From positions 1-36,561 of the forward strand of contig CALAST010000025.1 in the NCBI GenBank assembly GCA_937889225.1: a stretch of 36,561 nt of DNA, read 5' to 3'. Below, in pieces: positions 26,201 through 33,948 of this stretch. The stretch is from an uncultured Lachnobacterium sp. GTDB lineage: Bacteria > Bacillota > Clostridia > Lachnospirales > Lachnospiraceae. The translations under genes and the position numbers were made by a program. The notes under the pieces were generated by a model, which saw nothing but the letters and a program-made list of their open reading frames with translations, searched no databases and was not told where the DNA came from. Position 1 is the first letter of the stretch. The number at the start of each line of letters is the position of its first letter.

Positions 26201-26746
26201 TCTAACACAGGTGGACAGTCTTCTAAATCTACACCAGTTGGTGCTATTGCACAGTTCGCAGCTGGCGGTAAAGAAACTAAGAAGAAAGACCTTGCTGGTA
26301 TCGCAATGAGCTATGGTTATGTATATGTTGCACACATCTCTATGGGTGCTGACATGAACCAGACTGTAAAAGCTATCGCAGAAGCAGAAGCTTATCCAGG
26401 ACCATCATTAATCATCGCTTACGCTCCATGTATCAACCATGGTATCCGTAAAGGTATGAGCAAAGCTCAGACAGAAGAAAAACTTGCTGTAGAATCAGGC
26501 TATTGGCATAACTTCCGTTTCAATCCAGAACTCAAAGCAGCTGGAAAGAACGCGTTCAGCTTAGATAGCAAAGCTCCAACAGGTGATTACCAGGCATTCC
26601 TTAAGGGTGAAAACCGTTATGCATCACTTGCTAAGTTTAACCCAGAAAGAGCTGCTGAATTATTCGCTCAGTCTGAAGCAAACGCTAAAGAACGTTATGA
26701 ACACTTAAAGAAACTTGTTACTCTTTACGCTGGTGAAGAAGCATAA
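23210..26746 (+). CDS. nifJ: Pyruvate:ferredoxin (flavodoxin) oxidoreductase
   Basis: A 1178-aa single-chain enzyme converting pyruvate and CoA to acetyl-CoA, CO2 and reduced ferredoxin, central to anaerobic energy metabolism. The domain order is complete: pyrimidine-binding domain with YPITPSSVMAE and the substrate loop; transketolase C-like domain; two [4Fe-4S] ferredoxin motifs (CIQCNQCSYVCP at about 691 and CTGCGSCVNVCP at about 745); a proximal cluster/TPP domain with GACAGCGETPY at about 813 and GDGWAYDIGFGG at about 965; and NTGGQSSKSTPVG near 998. Length is normal. GGAGGAA precedes the ATG. Codon use shifts to C-ending codons (AAC, ATC, TAC) compared with neighbours, as expected of a very highly expressed gene. 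It is monocistronic, with a strong terminator. Confidence 0.97.
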   Translation: MKRSMKTMDGNHAAAHVSYAYTDVAAIYPITPSSVMAEATDEWATAGRKNIFGQTVQVTEMQSEAGAAGTVHGSLTAGALTTTFTASQGLLLMIPNLYKIAGERLPGVVNVSARAIASHALNIFGDHSDVLACRQTGCAMLCESSVQEVMDLTPVAHIAAIEGRLPFINFFDGFRTSHEIQKIETWDYADLKDMLDMNAVDEFRKNALNPNHPCEMGSAQNSDIFFQSREACNSAYDALPAKVQEAMDRVNAKIGTNYKLFNYHGAADAEKVIIAMGSVCETIDETVDYLVAKGEKVGVVKVRLYRPFVTEALIEAIPDTVKSIAVLDRTKEPGSIGEPLYLDVVAALRGSKFDGVKITSGRYGLGSKDTTPGQIISVYRNEEKERFTIGIIDDVTNLSLEIKENPVTTPEGTTNCKFWGLGADGTVGANKNSIKIIGDNTDMYAQAYFDYDSKKSGGVTISHLRFGHTPIRSTYLISQANFVACHCTAYIYKYNMVQDLVPGGTFLFNTPWSVEELDEKLPGQVKRYIAENNINFYIIDGVKIGKEIGLGNRINTVLQSAFFSLTKLIPETEVLQLMKDAATRSYSKKGDDVVKMNHDAIDAGATAYIKVEVPESWKDCEDTPLGETIGNQGTDEAIEFVKDIQSKVNAQMGNTIPVSVTKKYEIGNTPSGTSAFEKRGIAVDVPVWDATKCIQCNQCSYVCPHAVIRPVAMTAEEAANAPEGMQMKDMTQMPGYKFAITVSAYDCTGCGSCVNVCPDKVQAITMQNFEANADEQKYFDYAVTLPEKEDVIEKFKLVSIKGSQFKQPLLEFSGACAGCGETPYAKLITQLFGERMYIANATGCSSIWGNSSPSTPYTVNKKGQGPAWSNSLFEDAAEFGYGMLLAQRAIRDRLKAELDVLAETANDDVKAAIAEWNDTFNSGVTNGAATDKLVAALEACGCDKANEILKEKDYLAKKSQWVFGGDGWAYDIGFGGVDHILASGKDINVMVFDTEVYSNTGGQSSKSTPVGAIAQFAAGGKETKKKDLAGIAMSYGYVYVAHISMGADMNQTVKAIAEAEAYPGPSLIIAYAPCINHGIRKGMSKAQTEEKLAVESGYWHNFRFNPELKAAGKNAFSLDSKAPTGDYQAFLKGENRYASLAKFNPERAAELFAQSEANAKERYEHLKKLVTLYAGEEA

Positions 26747-26777
26747 AATATTTCTTGTAATTAAGTGAGATAATAAT

Positions 26778-26819
26778 AAAAAGTCCCTTGGCAGATTTAT
26801 CTGCCTAAGGGACTTTTTT
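26778..26819 (+). terminator. Terminator of the PFOR gene
   Basis: AAAAAGTCCCTT-GGCAGA and TCTGCC-TAAGGGACTTTTTT form a long nested stem with a T-tract. Confidence 0.9.
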
Positions 26820-26863
26820 ATTGAGAAACAGTGCTAGTTTTTATTAAAATTTCGGTTCAAGAA

Positions 26864-26892
26864 TTGTATCACTGATATGAAAAAGGTATAAT
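26864..26892 (+). promoter_or_regulatory. SigmaA promoter of the small membrane protein
   Basis: TTGTAT (26864-26869), 17 bases, TATAAT (26887-26892). Confidence 0.65.
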
Positions 26893-26929
26893 ATAAACAA
26901 ATTTCAATTTATAAAAGAGAGGATACATT

Positions 26930-27097
26930 ATGGAAAAAATTAAAAGTCTTCCTCTTACCATGCATTGGATTATTCATCTCTTTTCTTTTATAGTTGGTGC
27001 TGTTGTCGGCTTTGTGAGTAGTCAGTTCACTGTAGATGTCAACATTGGTATGATTATTGGCTTTATTCTAATAATCCAATTTATTAAAGTATATTAA
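26930..27097 (+). CDS. Small two-helix membrane protein (55 aa)
   Basis: A short gene not usually called automatically. It encodes MEKIKSLPLTMHW at the start, a hydrophobic helix (about 13-32, HLFSFIVGAVVGFV), a short polar turn (SSQFTVDVN), and a second helix (about 41-53, GMIIGFILIIQF) ending in KVY. GAGAGGA lies eight bases upstream, and a near-consensus promoter precedes it after the PFOR terminator. These signals make it a real gene. I do not recognise a family. The next gene starts 33 bases downstream and is probably cotranscribed. Confidence 0.7.
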   Translation: MEKIKSLPLTMHWIIHLFSFIVGAVVGFVSSQFTVDVNIGMIIGFILIIQFIKVY

Positions 27098-27130
27098 GCA
27101 AATATATAATGTGCGAGAGGGGAGAATCAT

Positions 27131-28834
27131 ATGGCAATTGGATATCAGTTAAAAATTACAATTAGAGGCAGTAAACCACCAATTTGGAGACGTGTAATCG
27201 TACCAGAACATATCGCATTTTGTGATTTGGATGACATTATAGAGAAAATATTTGGCTGGACTCATGATCATTTGTATGAGTTTTTTATTAAAGACTGGGG
27301 GATGCGTATCACAGGTGCACCACTTATGGAGGAAGATGATAATGCCGAAGAGTGTATTGATTCATGGATGAAAGTAGGAAGTGAAATTTTCTATACCTAT
27401 GATTTTGGTGATAATTGGGAACATCTTATCAAAATAGAGAAAATAGTAGAGTATGAGCATCGTTATCCAGTTGTATTAAAATCAAAGGGACCAAATATGA
27501 TTGAAGATTGTGGTGGTATATGGGGCTTTTATGATTGTATAGAAGAGGCAGAACCTTTTGATATGGATGCTGTGAATGAAGAATTCCGTTCTTGGGTACT
27601 TCCGATTGCAGAACCACTTGAGGGATTGATGGGATTGTTTGAGGATGAAGATGATGACTTTGAGTTAGATGATTTCTTTGATTTTGAAGATGATGAGGAA
27701 GATGAGCCAGAGTGGGAAACAAATTTTAGAGCAGCAGTTAGTAGTTTTGTGCATGAGGATAATTATGTGCGTCATACATATGACGACCTGCAATCGTTAG
27801 AGGAAGTTTATGCGCAGTTTACAAAAGAAGATTTGGTAGAAATTGCGAAGGCACATGAGTTTAGAGGTTATAGTAAATTTGGCAAGCAAAGATTAATTGA
27901 ATGGTTAGCAGCAAAGTTATTGGATAAAGAGTATTTTCAAGATTATATCTTACATGCAGATATAGAAGAGATTCAAGTTTTCGAGGATGCGATAGAACGA
28001 AATGGAATTTATTTGTCTGAAGAGATGCTATATCGTTCCTTGTTTTTATCGTCATATGGTGGATTTTTGCCATACTATAATTTTTACCATGTTCCAAAAG
28101 ATGTGCAGGAAAAATATAAGGAATATATGACAGATGAGATAAGAGCTAAAAGGGAGATTTCGCAATATTTTTATGATGTCTGTCATTCTGCAGTATATCT
28201 GTATGGTGTAATATCGATTTCAGAATTAACAAATATTTATAATCGTTATGCAAACGTCCCAAGTTCAGAAATAGAATTGTGGGAGAGGGTGCAAAGTTTA
28301 ATAAGTAGAGATGATATTTTTGCATTGAGAGATGATTATCTCATGGATGAACGTTTGATAGAAGATGGCTTGTATATGGAAGTATTGAAAATGCAGGAGA
28401 AAATAGAGCGTTACATTCCAGAAGAAAAAGAGGTGTTCTTATCTTTTGGAAGAGAAGGGGTACAAGAACCAGATAGTGATACCAAATTCTTTTTAGAATA
28501 CATTATGAAAGAAGCAAATCTGGACTATTCACGTGCAATATTAGCATTCTATTTGATGCAGGAAGCCATACGTATGAACCAGGACGAAGAAGAGATGTTT
28601 GGAATTTTAGTAGATTTGGGATGTTCCTTGAATCGAAAAAAACAGTTCGATAAGGCAGAACAAATGCTTAAAAAGATTTCTAACCGAACGAGAAAATGGG
28701 ATTATAATGGGCATACATGGATGGAATTGAATGCTGGAGTTGTGGAATTTTCAGTAGAAAGACGAAGAGATCCAAATTCACTTTGTCCATGTGGTTCTGG
28801 AAAGAAGTATAAGAATTGTTGTGGAAAAAAATAG
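27131..28834 (+). CDS. pRiA4b ORF-3-like / SEC-C motif protein
   Basis: A 567-aa protein in three parts. The N-terminal about 1-160 matches the plasmid pRiA4b ORF-3-like (IS1096 passenger) domain (LKITIRGSKPPIWRRVIVPE, FGWTHDHLYEF, YTYDFGDNWEH). An acidic stretch (about 165-195) and a short SAP/Rho-N-like helical motif (about 230-275) follow. A helical region with TPR-like character comes next. The C-terminus is a SEC-C zinc motif (SLCPCGSGKKYKNCC). SEC-C motifs bind zinc and are found on SecA and many accessory proteins. GGGGAG lies before the ATG. Such proteins are common in accessory regions and their function is not known. Confidence 0.85.
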   Translation: MAIGYQLKITIRGSKPPIWRRVIVPEHIAFCDLDDIIEKIFGWTHDHLYEFFIKDWGMRITGAPLMEEDDNAEECIDSWMKVGSEIFYTYDFGDNWEHLIKIEKIVEYEHRYPVVLKSKGPNMIEDCGGIWGFYDCIEEAEPFDMDAVNEEFRSWVLPIAEPLEGLMGLFEDEDDDFELDDFFDFEDDEEDEPEWETNFRAAVSSFVHEDNYVRHTYDDLQSLEEVYAQFTKEDLVEIAKAHEFRGYSKFGKQRLIEWLAAKLLDKEYFQDYILHADIEEIQVFEDAIERNGIYLSEEMLYRSLFLSSYGGFLPYYNFYHVPKDVQEKYKEYMTDEIRAKREISQYFYDVCHSAVYLYGVISISELTNIYNRYANVPSSEIELWERVQSLISRDDIFALRDDYLMDERLIEDGLYMEVLKMQEKIERYIPEEKEVFLSFGREGVQEPDSDTKFFLEYIMKEANLDYSRAILAFYLMQEAIRMNQDEEEMFGILVDLGCSLNRKKQFDKAEQMLKKISNRTRKWDYNGHTWMELNAGVVEFSVERRRDPNSLCPCGSGKKYKNCCGKK

Positions 28835-28906
28835 CGTTGGAAATGCAATTATTTGCAAAGGTTTGTAATTTTGTTTATACTATTTGTGGAAGGATGTGAG
28901 AAGGAA

Positions 28907-30463
28907 ATGATTGCAACACATGTAGTAAAAGATTCGTCAAAAAAAATAGTTGGTTTTATTGTAGATGAGGTTTTTTATGCAGATTATAGAATTAAAGAAA
29001 ATATTGAACTTGTTGAAAATTTAAAAGTTAATGAAAACAACATAATAACAACAGATTCGAAATTGCTGGAAGTAGATTATAAAACCGCTCTAAACAAGAC
29101 GAAATATGAAAGATTAGTGGCAGAAAACCCTTTTGAGAGAGAAATTCAAGACGAATTTAAAAAGTGGAAGAATGATAAACAACACAAAGTGCTGCAATTA
29201 GAAGGGGCTCGTCAGATTGGAAAAACAACAGAACTTTTAAAATTTGCATATAAGAATTATGAATATGTTATCGTTGTAGATTTGTCAAACGATATATATC
29301 GTTTTGATGATGTTGTGCTGAATGGTTGTGATTCAATTGAGATGGAGAAATATTGCAGAAGAGCTCAGTTACCTCATTTTGTAAATTCTAGTAATACGAT
29401 AATTGTTATAGATGAGATACAGAACGATAGTCGTATCTATAATTCAATTCGAAAATTAAATATGGAATTAGATTGTGATATTATCGTTACAGGGAGTTAT
29501 CTTGGAAGAATTGTTGGAAATCGAGATTTTTTCTTACCAGCAGGAACAGTTGCATATTCTTATATGTATACGTTATCTTTTATGGAATTTTGCAAGGTCT
29601 TCGAATGTGAGGAATTACTAAAGAAAATAGATTTATATGGAACTGACGATAAACAGGATTACGAAAGATTAGAGCAATTATATCGTATTTATATTCAAAT
29701 AGGTGGATATCCAGAGGTTGTGAAAACTTTTCAAAAAACAGGAGATGTAAATATATGCTATGAGGTTATCGAAAAGCTTTTGCATACATTTAAAGAAGAG
29801 TCCAGAGTGTATTTCAAAGAATTAAGAGAAGTAGAAATATTTGAAAATGTATATCGTGAAGCATTAAAAGAAATGTGTAATCATCAATCCGCAGGTGGAA
29901 AACATGTTCTGGAAAACATTACTTCTTTAGTAAAAGAAAGTACAAAACTGATGATTAATAGAGATGAAATTGCAAAAGCAGTCGTGTGGCTCAAATATGC
30001 TGGAATTTTATCCATGTGTAATTTGGCAGTAGATGGTGATATGCGGAATATTGCAGAAAGTAGAAAGGCATATTTTTCGGACTGTGGTATTGTATCATAT
30101 TTAGCTAGTAGAAGTCTTTTGGCAAATAGTTCGCTTGTTGGAATTATAACGGAAACGTTTGTTTATAATGAATTGCATAGACTTTTTAAAGTGCCATATT
30201 CCGAACTAAAAGTGTTAGAAGAAGAGGTATGTTATTCAGTTTATGGTAATTATGAATTAGATTTTATGATTGCTGATAAGAATAAAGTGATTTATGGTAT
30301 AGAAGTGAAAACGAAAGAAGGGATTCCTAAGTCACTAAAGATTTATCTAGATAAAAAATTGGTGGATAAGGGGATTCTTGCAAAGCCTTCCGTAGGCGGT
30401 AGGGGCGAAATATACGATACAATTCCAATATATACGGTTGGATGTAGATTTCCATATAACTAG
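28907..30463 (+). CDS. DUF4143-type AAA ATPase
   Basis: A 518-aa protein of the AAA_14/DUF4143 group. The first about 75 residues are an extra N-terminal domain. Walker A is GARQIGKTT (about 99-107) and Walker B IIVIDEIQ (about 164-171), followed by a sensor-like IIVTGSYLG. The DUF4143 C-terminal part includes a PDDEXK-like core (YELDFMIADK at about 449, then GIEVKTKEG). The start is ATG 28907 with GAGAAGGA just upstream; the frame is open back to a TTG at 28853 without a better site. These proteins are frequent, often multicopy, accessory genes in gut Clostridia, and their role is unresolved. It ends in a terminator shared with the XRE gene. Confidence 0.85.
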   Translation: MIATHVVKDSSKKIVGFIVDEVFYADYRIKENIELVENLKVNENNIITTDSKLLEVDYKTALNKTKYERLVAENPFEREIQDEFKKWKNDKQHKVLQLEGARQIGKTTELLKFAYKNYEYVIVVDLSNDIYRFDDVVLNGCDSIEMEKYCRRAQLPHFVNSSNTIIVIDEIQNDSRIYNSIRKLNMELDCDIIVTGSYLGRIVGNRDFFLPAGTVAYSYMYTLSFMEFCKVFECEELLKKIDLYGTDDKQDYERLEQLYRIYIQIGGYPEVVKTFQKTGDVNICYEVIEKLLHTFKEESRVYFKELREVEIFENVYREALKEMCNHQSAGGKHVLENITSLVKESTKLMINRDEIAKAVVWLKYAGILSMCNLAVDGDMRNIAESRKAYFSDCGIVSYLASRSLLANSSLVGIITETFVYNELHRLFKVPYSELKVLEEEVCYSVYGNYELDFMIADKNKVIYGIEVKTKEGIPKSLKIYLDKKLVDKGILAKPSVGGRGEIYDTIPIYTVGCRFPYN

Positions 30464-30485
30464 TTATAGATATTTAAAATAATGC

Positions 30486-30530
30486 AAAAAGCTATTATTG
30501 AGACAAAGACTCGATAATAGCTTTTTCTTT
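30486..30530. terminator. Bidirectional terminator between ATPase and XRE gene
   Basis: AAAAGCTATTATTGAG pairs with CTCGATAATAGCTTTT (one G-U) with T-tracts on both strands. Confidence 0.85.
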
Positions 30531-30758
30531 TTAAAAATAAAACATTTCTTCAAATGAAACATCTAATAATTCTTTTAATAGGCGTATTTCATCAGGATAG
30601 AGATGTCTTTGACCGACTTCTATTTTTGCCAAGGCGCTTCGAGTAATATCGCATTCGCGAATTTGTAGTTGCGCTGAGAGCTGTTCTTGTGTTAATTTTT
30701 TCTTTTTTCGTAAATTTCGTATATTTTTCCCAAATGCAATTTCATAATTTTGGTTCAT
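30531..30758 (-). CDS. Small XRE-family repressor
   Basis: A 75-aa single-domain helix-turn-helix protein (KNIRNLRKKKKLTQEQLSAQ, then RSALAKIEVGQRHLYPDE). The start ATG 30756-30758 has AAAGGAC eight bases upstream; the longer in-frame reading to 30893 runs back through the promoter region and is rejected. Its promoter (TTGCAC 30851-30846, 17 bases, TATATT 30828-30823) overlaps that of the divergent TnpB-like gene, and an 18-bp perfect palindrome lies across both. The likely role is repressor of itself and of the TnpB homologue, by analogy with phage-type XRE switches. Confidence 0.85.
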   Translation of the reverse strand: MNQNYEIAFGKNIRNLRKKKKLTQEQLSAQLQIRECDITRSALAKIEVGQRHLYPDEIRLLKELLDVSFEEMFYF

Positions 30759-30783
30759 ATTTAAAGTCCTTTCATTGCGTTTA

Positions 30784-30793
30784 TATAAGTGCA
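30784..30793 (+). promoter_or_regulatory. Extra operator half-site
   Basis: TATAAGTGCA repeats one arm of the palindrome (TATAGGTGCA) with one change. It lies in the XRE leader. Confidence 0.35.
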
Positions 30794-30798
30794 AAAAC

Positions 30799-30827
30799 TT
30801 GACTTTATTATGAGTGAATGCTAATAT
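30799..30827 (+). promoter_or_regulatory. SigmaA promoter of the TnpB-like gene
   Basis: TTGACT (30799-30804), 17 bases, TAATAT (30822-30827), which places the transcript start at about 30834, at the edge of the palindrome. The XRE promoter overlaps it on the other strand. Confidence 0.65.
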
Positions 30828-30832
30828 AAAAA

Positions 30833-30850
30833 TGCACCTATATAGGTGCA
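30833..30850. promoter_or_regulatory. 18-bp perfect palindrome, probable operator and SD-sequestering hairpin
   Basis: TGCACCTATATAGGTGCA is its own reverse complement. It covers the start point of the TnpB-like gene and the -35/spacer of the XRE gene. AGGTG within its right arm is also the ribosome binding site for the ATG at 30853. Confidence 0.7.
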
Positions 30851-30852
30851 AA

Positions 30853-32154
30853 ATGAAAGTAGTATATGACATGAAAAATGACAAAATTTGCAAAACAGTA
30901 CATCAATACAATAAATATCCTGTAGCAAAAGAAGATATGGAAAAGCTTTTGGAGATTGCTTCGGATTATGGAAAAATACGAAATGTAGTGTACCAACGCT
31001 ATGGTGGAGTAAAAGGATTAGCAAAATTATATCCTGGATTTACGATTCAAAAAGAAATGGGAAAAACAGGACTAAGAGAGCAGTTTAACATGCCATCCGT
31101 GTATTTTAATATTGCAGTTTTAGATGCAGTAGGTGATATCAAAAACCAGTGGGTTCGAACAAAAGAAAAAGTTTTAAAAAGTGTAAATAACCATACTGAA
31201 TTCACGGAAGTAGAAAAACATTACTTACGTTTGGTGTTAAAGATTCCGAATATTTTTGAAGCTGTACTAAATCAAAAACCTGTGGTTGGAATTCGAGCTG
31301 ATATCCAAAAGCGGTATGATGAGATAGCAGCACAGGTAGAGCCAGAAAAATTGAATAAATACCTGCGACGTGTAGTTCGAAAAAAATATAAAAGACCTTA
31401 TGCAGAAAAAAATAATGTTTTTTCTCTGAGTGAGCGTGCGTATCGATATGAAAATCATGGAATTTATATTACGACGAAAGAAAGTCGGAAGCGTATTTTT
31501 ATAGAATTAACAGATAGTAATACTTATGTGCGTCAGATTACACTTAAGCTCTATCCGATGGAACAAAAGGTAGAGATTCTTGTTCCTGTAGATGTGAAAG
31601 TGAAACATCATCCAGAATATGATAAAACCGTTGGTTTAGCGGTTGGTATGTATACCATGTTGGTTACGGACACAGGAAATATATATGGTGAAAAGTTAGG
31701 AGATTTGCAGATTGAATTGGCAGAATGGAGCCGTATACAAACGATTCGACGTGCTTCTAATGGCAGGAATGTTGGCAAGAAAGAGTTTGTTCGTAAAAAG
31801 CAGATATTGAAGCACCGCATAAATATGGAATTGAATCGTTTCCTTCGAAATGAACAACCACAAATTGTCTATTTGCCAAAACTACCACGAAAGACGAAGT
31901 CATATGGCGTAAAGCATATTAATCATTCTGTAAACCTATGGCAGAGAGGATATATTCGTAAACGTCTGAGGCAGAAATGTCAGGAACATTCGGTTGAGTT
32001 TGTAGAAGTGTTTGCGAAAGATATTAGTAACACATGTAGTTCCTGTGATGCAATTGGTGAAAAGAAAGAAGGCATTTTTTACTGTAAAAATTGTGGTTTC
32101 CAATTGGATGAAAAAGTAAATTCTGCCCGAAATGCATTAAAGCGTGGGCAATAG
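30853..32154 (+). CDS. Nuclease-dead TnpB-like protein (TldR-like)
   Basis: A 433-aa TnpB/Cas12f-type protein without catalytic residues. The RuvC layout is clear but altered. Motif I reads VGLAVG (A263, normally GIDxG). Motif II reads IVYLPKL (L341, normally the Glu of IxxEDL). Motif III reads DEKVNSARNA (K421, normally the second Asp of DRDxNAA). The C4 zinc ribbon is intact (C395, C398, C411, C414), as is the basic helical region (RRVVRKKYKRP). Start ATG 30853 uses AGGTG inside the palindrome; an upstream ATG at 30814 precedes the promoter start point. Recently described TldR proteins are such inactivated TnpBs that act as RNA-guided repressors. No TnpA transposase is nearby. Loss of activity is read directly; the regulatory role is inferred. 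Confidence 0.8.
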   Translation: MKVVYDMKNDKICKTVHQYNKYPVAKEDMEKLLEIASDYGKIRNVVYQRYGGVKGLAKLYPGFTIQKEMGKTGLREQFNMPSVYFNIAVLDAVGDIKNQWVRTKEKVLKSVNNHTEFTEVEKHYLRLVLKIPNIFEAVLNQKPVVGIRADIQKRYDEIAAQVEPEKLNKYLRRVVRKKYKRPYAEKNNVFSLSERAYRYENHGIYITTKESRKRIFIELTDSNTYVRQITLKLYPMEQKVEILVPVDVKVKHHPEYDKTVGLAVGMYTMLVTDTGNIYGEKLGDLQIELAEWSRIQTIRRASNGRNVGKKEFVRKKQILKHRINMELNRFLRNEQPQIVYLPKLPRKTKSYGVKHINHSVNLWQRGYIRKRLRQKCQEHSVEFVEVFAKDISNTCSSCDAIGEKKEGIFYCKNCGFQLDEKVNSARNALKRGQ

Positions 32155-32176
32155 GAAATGCAAAGATATTAAAGAA

Positions 32177-32370
32177 TGTATATAGATAAATCATTTGATT
32201 TTACTGAAAGGACTATATACAGACTCTATAAATATATAAAAACAAAACGGCATTGGAAGACATGAAAATGTGGATTGGGTATGCCAAGACCATGTGAACA
32301 CAGGAAACTGTGATGTAGCAGGAGCGAAGCAGTATGACTGCATCATCGAATGAAAAGATGACCAATATAC
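32177..32370 (+). ncRNA. Structured RNA candidate (omegaRNA/guide-scaffold-like)
   Basis: This stretch between the TnpB-like and glycosyltransferase-like genes has many perfect small stems: TGTATATAG/CTATATACA (32177-32221); GGCAT/ATGCC (32249-32285) enclosing ACAT-GAAA-ATGT (32260-32271); CACAG-GAAA-CTGTG (32299-32312); GCAGT-ATG-ACTGC (32329-32341); and GATG/CATC pairs around it. Two GAAA tetraloops and compensating arms point to RNA. TnpB guide RNAs lie at the 3' side of tnpB with the guide at the RNA 3' end, so the guide would be within about 32360-32385. Alternatives are a riboswitch or leader of the next gene. Confidence 0.5.
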
Positions 32371-32399
32371 CATATTAAAAAGTGACAAAGGCTGAGTAT

Positions 32400-33776
32400 A
32401 TGAGAAAAGTAGAAAAAGAGCAGATTTTAAGAATTATCGAATTGTTGAGACAGGCTCAAGAAGAAATGCAGAAAAATATAGAAAAGCAGAATATTCAGCC
32501 AGTGATAGAGTTGTTAGCAGATTGTCAAGATGCAGTTGTAGCCGTGGGAAATAAAATAGAAAAAACAGAACAAATGCCTTGTACAGTGATTCCATTATTG
32601 GAATCGTATTGTGAAAGCTTGTATCAACTCTTTGAAAAACTAATAGCAATACAGCCTATTTTGGAAGCAGAAAAAAGTAAATATGATGTTGTAGAACATC
32701 TAATGCAATTAAAAGATTTGTTCGTACAGATAGAAAATGAAATCAAAGAAAAAATAGAAGTACGAAAGATTGCAGTATTTTTACCATACAAAGCATCTAT
32801 GTGGGATTCGTTGGAAAGTGTCTGGAAAGCAGCAGATGATGATCCAAGTTGTGATGCATATGTTGTTTCGATTCCATATTTTGATCGAAATGCAGATGGC
32901 AGATTTGGAGAATTGCATGATGAAAAGGATTTGTATCCTTCCTATGTACCAGTTACATCTTATGAAGAAATAGACTTAGAAGAACTTAGACCAGATACGA
33001 TTTTTATACATAATCCTTACGACGAATATAATCGTGTGACGAGTGTACATCCAGATTTTTATTCTTCAAGGTTAAAAGAGTATACGGATTCGTTAGTGTA
33101 TATTCCATATTTCATACTTGGTGAGGTGGAGCCAGAGAATGAAGAAGCGGTAGAAGCTATGGCACATTTTTGCAAGACACCAGCAGTTTTGAATGCACAT
33201 AAAGTCATCGTGCAATCAGAGAAAATGAAGCAGGTATATGTCAAGGTACTCACAGAATGGATGGGCGAAGATACCAGACAGCAATGGGAAGATAAAATAT
33301 TAGGACTAGGTTCACCTAAGCTGGATAAGGTAGCGAATACGAAAAAAGAAGATATCGAGATTCCAGAAGATTGGCTGAGGATTATCGAAAGGTCAGACGG
33401 AAGTTGGAAGAAGATTATATTTTATAATACGAGTCTGACTACTTTTTTGAAGAATAGTGACACATATCTAGATAAGGTAGAGGATGTGTTACGAATCTTT
33501 AAAGAAAATAAAGAAGATATAGCATTGCTTTGGAGACCGCATCCACTGTTCATGCAGACCTTGGAGTCTATGAGGACAGAGTTGAAGGAGAGATATGTTC
33601 AGATTGTTCAGAAATACCAAGCAGAACAATGGGGGATATATGATGAGAGTGCAGAGTTGGATCGAGCTGTTGTGGTGAGTGATGGGTATTATGGGGATAG
33701 GAGTAGTGTTGTATGGTTGTGCCAAAAAAAGATGATGCCAATATTAATTCAAAATATGAGTGTTTTTGAAGAATAA
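32400..33776 (+). CDS. CDP-glycerol glycerophosphotransferase-like protein
   Basis: A 458-aa cytoplasmic protein. The N-terminal 120 residues are helical and charged. From about 125 on there is a GT-B-like fold (KIAVFLPYKASMWDSLESVW, then PDTIFIHNPYDEYN), and a C-terminal half resembling CDP-glycerol:polyglycerophosphate transferases (IIFYNTSLTTFL, ALLWRPHPLF, VSDGYYGDRSSVVWL). Such enzymes build teichoic-acid-like polymers. The start chosen is ATG 32400 with AAAGG nine bases upstream; the GTG at 32382 has no site. It follows the structured RNA and leads into the surface-polymer genes, although a terminator-like hairpin separates it from them. Family-level call only; the acceptor is unknown. 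Confidence 0.65.
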   Translation: MRKVEKEQILRIIELLRQAQEEMQKNIEKQNIQPVIELLADCQDAVVAVGNKIEKTEQMPCTVIPLLESYCESLYQLFEKLIAIQPILEAEKSKYDVVEHLMQLKDLFVQIENEIKEKIEVRKIAVFLPYKASMWDSLESVWKAADDDPSCDAYVVSIPYFDRNADGRFGELHDEKDLYPSYVPVTSYEEIDLEELRPDTIFIHNPYDEYNRVTSVHPDFYSSRLKEYTDSLVYIPYFILGEVEPENEEAVEAMAHFCKTPAVLNAHKVIVQSEKMKQVYVKVLTEWMGEDTRQQWEDKILGLGSPKLDKVANTKKEDIEIPEDWLRIIERSDGSWKKIIFYNTSLTTFLKNSDTYLDKVEDVLRIFKENKEDIALLWRPHPLFMQTLESMRTELKERYVQIVQKYQAEQWGIYDESAELDRAVVVSDGYYGDRSSVVWLCQKKMMPILIQNMSVFEE

Positions 33777-33948
33777 GTATATATTTATATAGATATTACA
33801 GGATTTGGAGCGGATTAGCCTTTTGCCTTTTTCCGCTAAACATAATAGTAACAGATTTTAATGAAAGAAGATGGTATGATTGACAAAAAAACATTTCCAA
33901 GTGAAAAAGTATACGTTATGCAGTTTGCTTGAAGGACTCAGGTTATAT

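Noticed and set aside
30814..30852. Longer N-terminus for the TnpB-like protein from ATG 30814
   Set aside because: That start lies upstream of the -10 box and predicted transcript start and has no ribosome binding site.
30853..32154. Active IS605-type transposon
   Set aside because: No TnpA gene is present, the RuvC acids are missing, and no IS605-type end hairpins were clearly found flanking the gene.
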